From Thermofilum sp. (GTDB lineage: Archaea > Thermoproteota > Thermoprotei > Thermofilales > Thermofilaceae): 6,229 nt of DNA. A model generated the notes under the pieces. It worked only from the letters and a program-made list of their open reading frames with translations. It searched no databases and had not been told where the DNA came from. The translations under genes were made by a program, and so were the position numbers. Shown piece after piece: positions 6,000-6,229 of this stretch (positions are counted from its first letter, which is position 1; every line of letters starts with the position of its first letter). Where the stretch lies: the NCBI GenBank assembly GCA_020832965.1, contig JAJHRM010000154.1, forward strand, positions 1-6,229. Reading direction: 5' to 3'.

Positions 6000-6088
6000 G
6001 GATAGCGCACTAGCGCGCGGCGCGCCGACCACCGCCCGCCTTTTTGCGCGGGGTCGGTAGTCGCCGAGCCCCCTGCTCCGCCTCGACA
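6000..6088 (-). ncRNA. Candidate small structured RNA with its own promoter
   Basis: Read on the minus strand, three hairpins follow one another. GTCG/CGAC (6087-6084/6063-6060) encloses GAGC/GCTC (6078-6075/6069-6066). Next is a ten-pair stem, CCGACC-CCGC (6057-6048) with GCGG-GGTCGG (6035-6025), interrupted by one bulged T at 6031. Last is GCGC/GCGC around TAGT (6016-6005). The BRE/TATA at 6125-6111 predicts a start near 6089, right at the first stem. No SRP, RNase P or tRNA signature was recognised. The strand is not certain, because hairpins read similarly on both strands. Confidence 0.4.
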
Positions 6089-6110
6089 GGCTTCACTCCT
6101 CCGGGTGTCG

Positions 6111-6125
6111 CTATATATGTTTTCG
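6111..6125 (-). promoter_or_regulatory. BRE/TATA upstream of the 6001-6087 hairpin cluster
   Basis: The minus strand reads CGAAAAC followed by ATATATAG. The A-rich BRE-like part resembles that of the Mrp gene promoter, while the plus-strand flank of the TATA (GGTGTCGC) is a poor BRE, so the minus direction is favoured. Confidence 0.5.
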
Positions 6126-6205
6126 TCTTGAAGCTCGTGGGCAGCCACTACGCTGAGGATGTTCAGCTAGCGTGCGCTACTTAGGGGACGGAGCCTACTA
6201 AACAT

Positions 6206-6220
6206 TTGAAAGCTTTATAC
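6206..6220 (+). promoter_or_regulatory. Outward BRE/TATA promoter at the right edge
   Basis: TTGAAAG followed by CTTTATAC on the plus strand is a good archaeal BRE/TATA. It would start transcription about 15 bases beyond the window, implying a plus-strand gene or RNA to the right. On the minus strand the same bases read GTATAAAG, so the direction is not fully fixed. Confidence 0.45.
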
Positions 6221-6229
6221 AGGTGGCAG

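Larger units (their letters stand above)
5920..6229. other. Intergenic region without a convincing gene
   Basis: About 310 bases carry no supported protein gene; the open frames here are short, GC-rich and lack SD sites. The region contains the hairpin cluster at 6001-6087, the TATA elements at 6111-6125 and 6206-6220, and two small plus-strand hairpins: GCTGA/TCAGC (6152-6156/6163-6167) and TAGC/GCTA (6168-6171/6176-6179). No tRNA T-loop motif was found. Confidence 0.6.

Noticed and set aside
5966..6148. 60-residue minus-strand open frame
   Set aside because: It begins with GTG without SD, contains a TATA element and the hairpin cluster, and its translation is low-complexity Arg/Ala/Gly.
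1..6229. CRISPR array or tRNA gene
   Set aside because: No regularly spaced repeats were seen, and no tRNA T-arm or cloverleaf pattern was found on either strand by eye.

Overview
The window looks archaeal and most like a hyperthermophilic Thermoproteota (crenarchaeal) chromosome; a Thermofilum-like source is a guess. The support comes from the sequence. Several genes have an A-rich BRE plus TATA box 28-32 bases before the start codon and no Shine-Dalgarno (leaderless pattern). The proteins are of archaeal type (Mrp/NBP35 ATPase, small M50 protease, ACT-domain protein), and very GC-rich hairpin clusters lie between genes, as expected for structured RNA in a thermophile.

Layout. Positions 1-1268 (minus) hold an amino-acid ABC importer operon: a membrane-anchored binding protein followed by the N-terminal 129 residues of the permease, which runs off the left edge. 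Positions 1408-1620 hold a doubtful 70-residue minus-strand ORF whose start overlaps the start of the divergent gene at 1619-2341, a probable HTH/ACT-domain protein of unknown role. That gene converges, with a 4-base gap, on a minus-strand Mrp/NBP35 iron-sulfur ATPase (2346-3233). Upstream of it, with separate promoters, is a six-helix M50 (site-2 protease-like) membrane protein (3299-3853).

At about 3900 the base composition becomes visibly richer in G+C. A single TATA element at 3878-3885 can serve both the M50 gene (minus) and a 412-residue TnpB-like RuvC/zinc-ribbon protein (3938-5176, plus). This gene stands alone: no TnpA and no recognisable element ends are present. It keeps the RuvC-I and RuvC-III aspartates and four zinc cysteines, but has Asp where TnpB normally has the RuvC-II Glu. 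Directly after its stop, 5186-5398 is a GC-rich run of hairpins; the first (5191-5228) has an internal loop that fits the bulged-G (loop E/sarcin-ricin) RNA motif on the plus strand. Because TnpB guide RNAs come from the 3' end of tnpB, this pair is the best candidate in the window for an undescribed RNA-guided or domesticated system. This is inference.

From 5399 to 5869 (minus) lies an unrecognised 156-residue protein. The last 360 bases hold no convincing gene. They contain a second hairpin cluster (6001-6087) with a good minus-strand BRE/TATA, probably a small RNA gene, and an outward promoter at the right edge.
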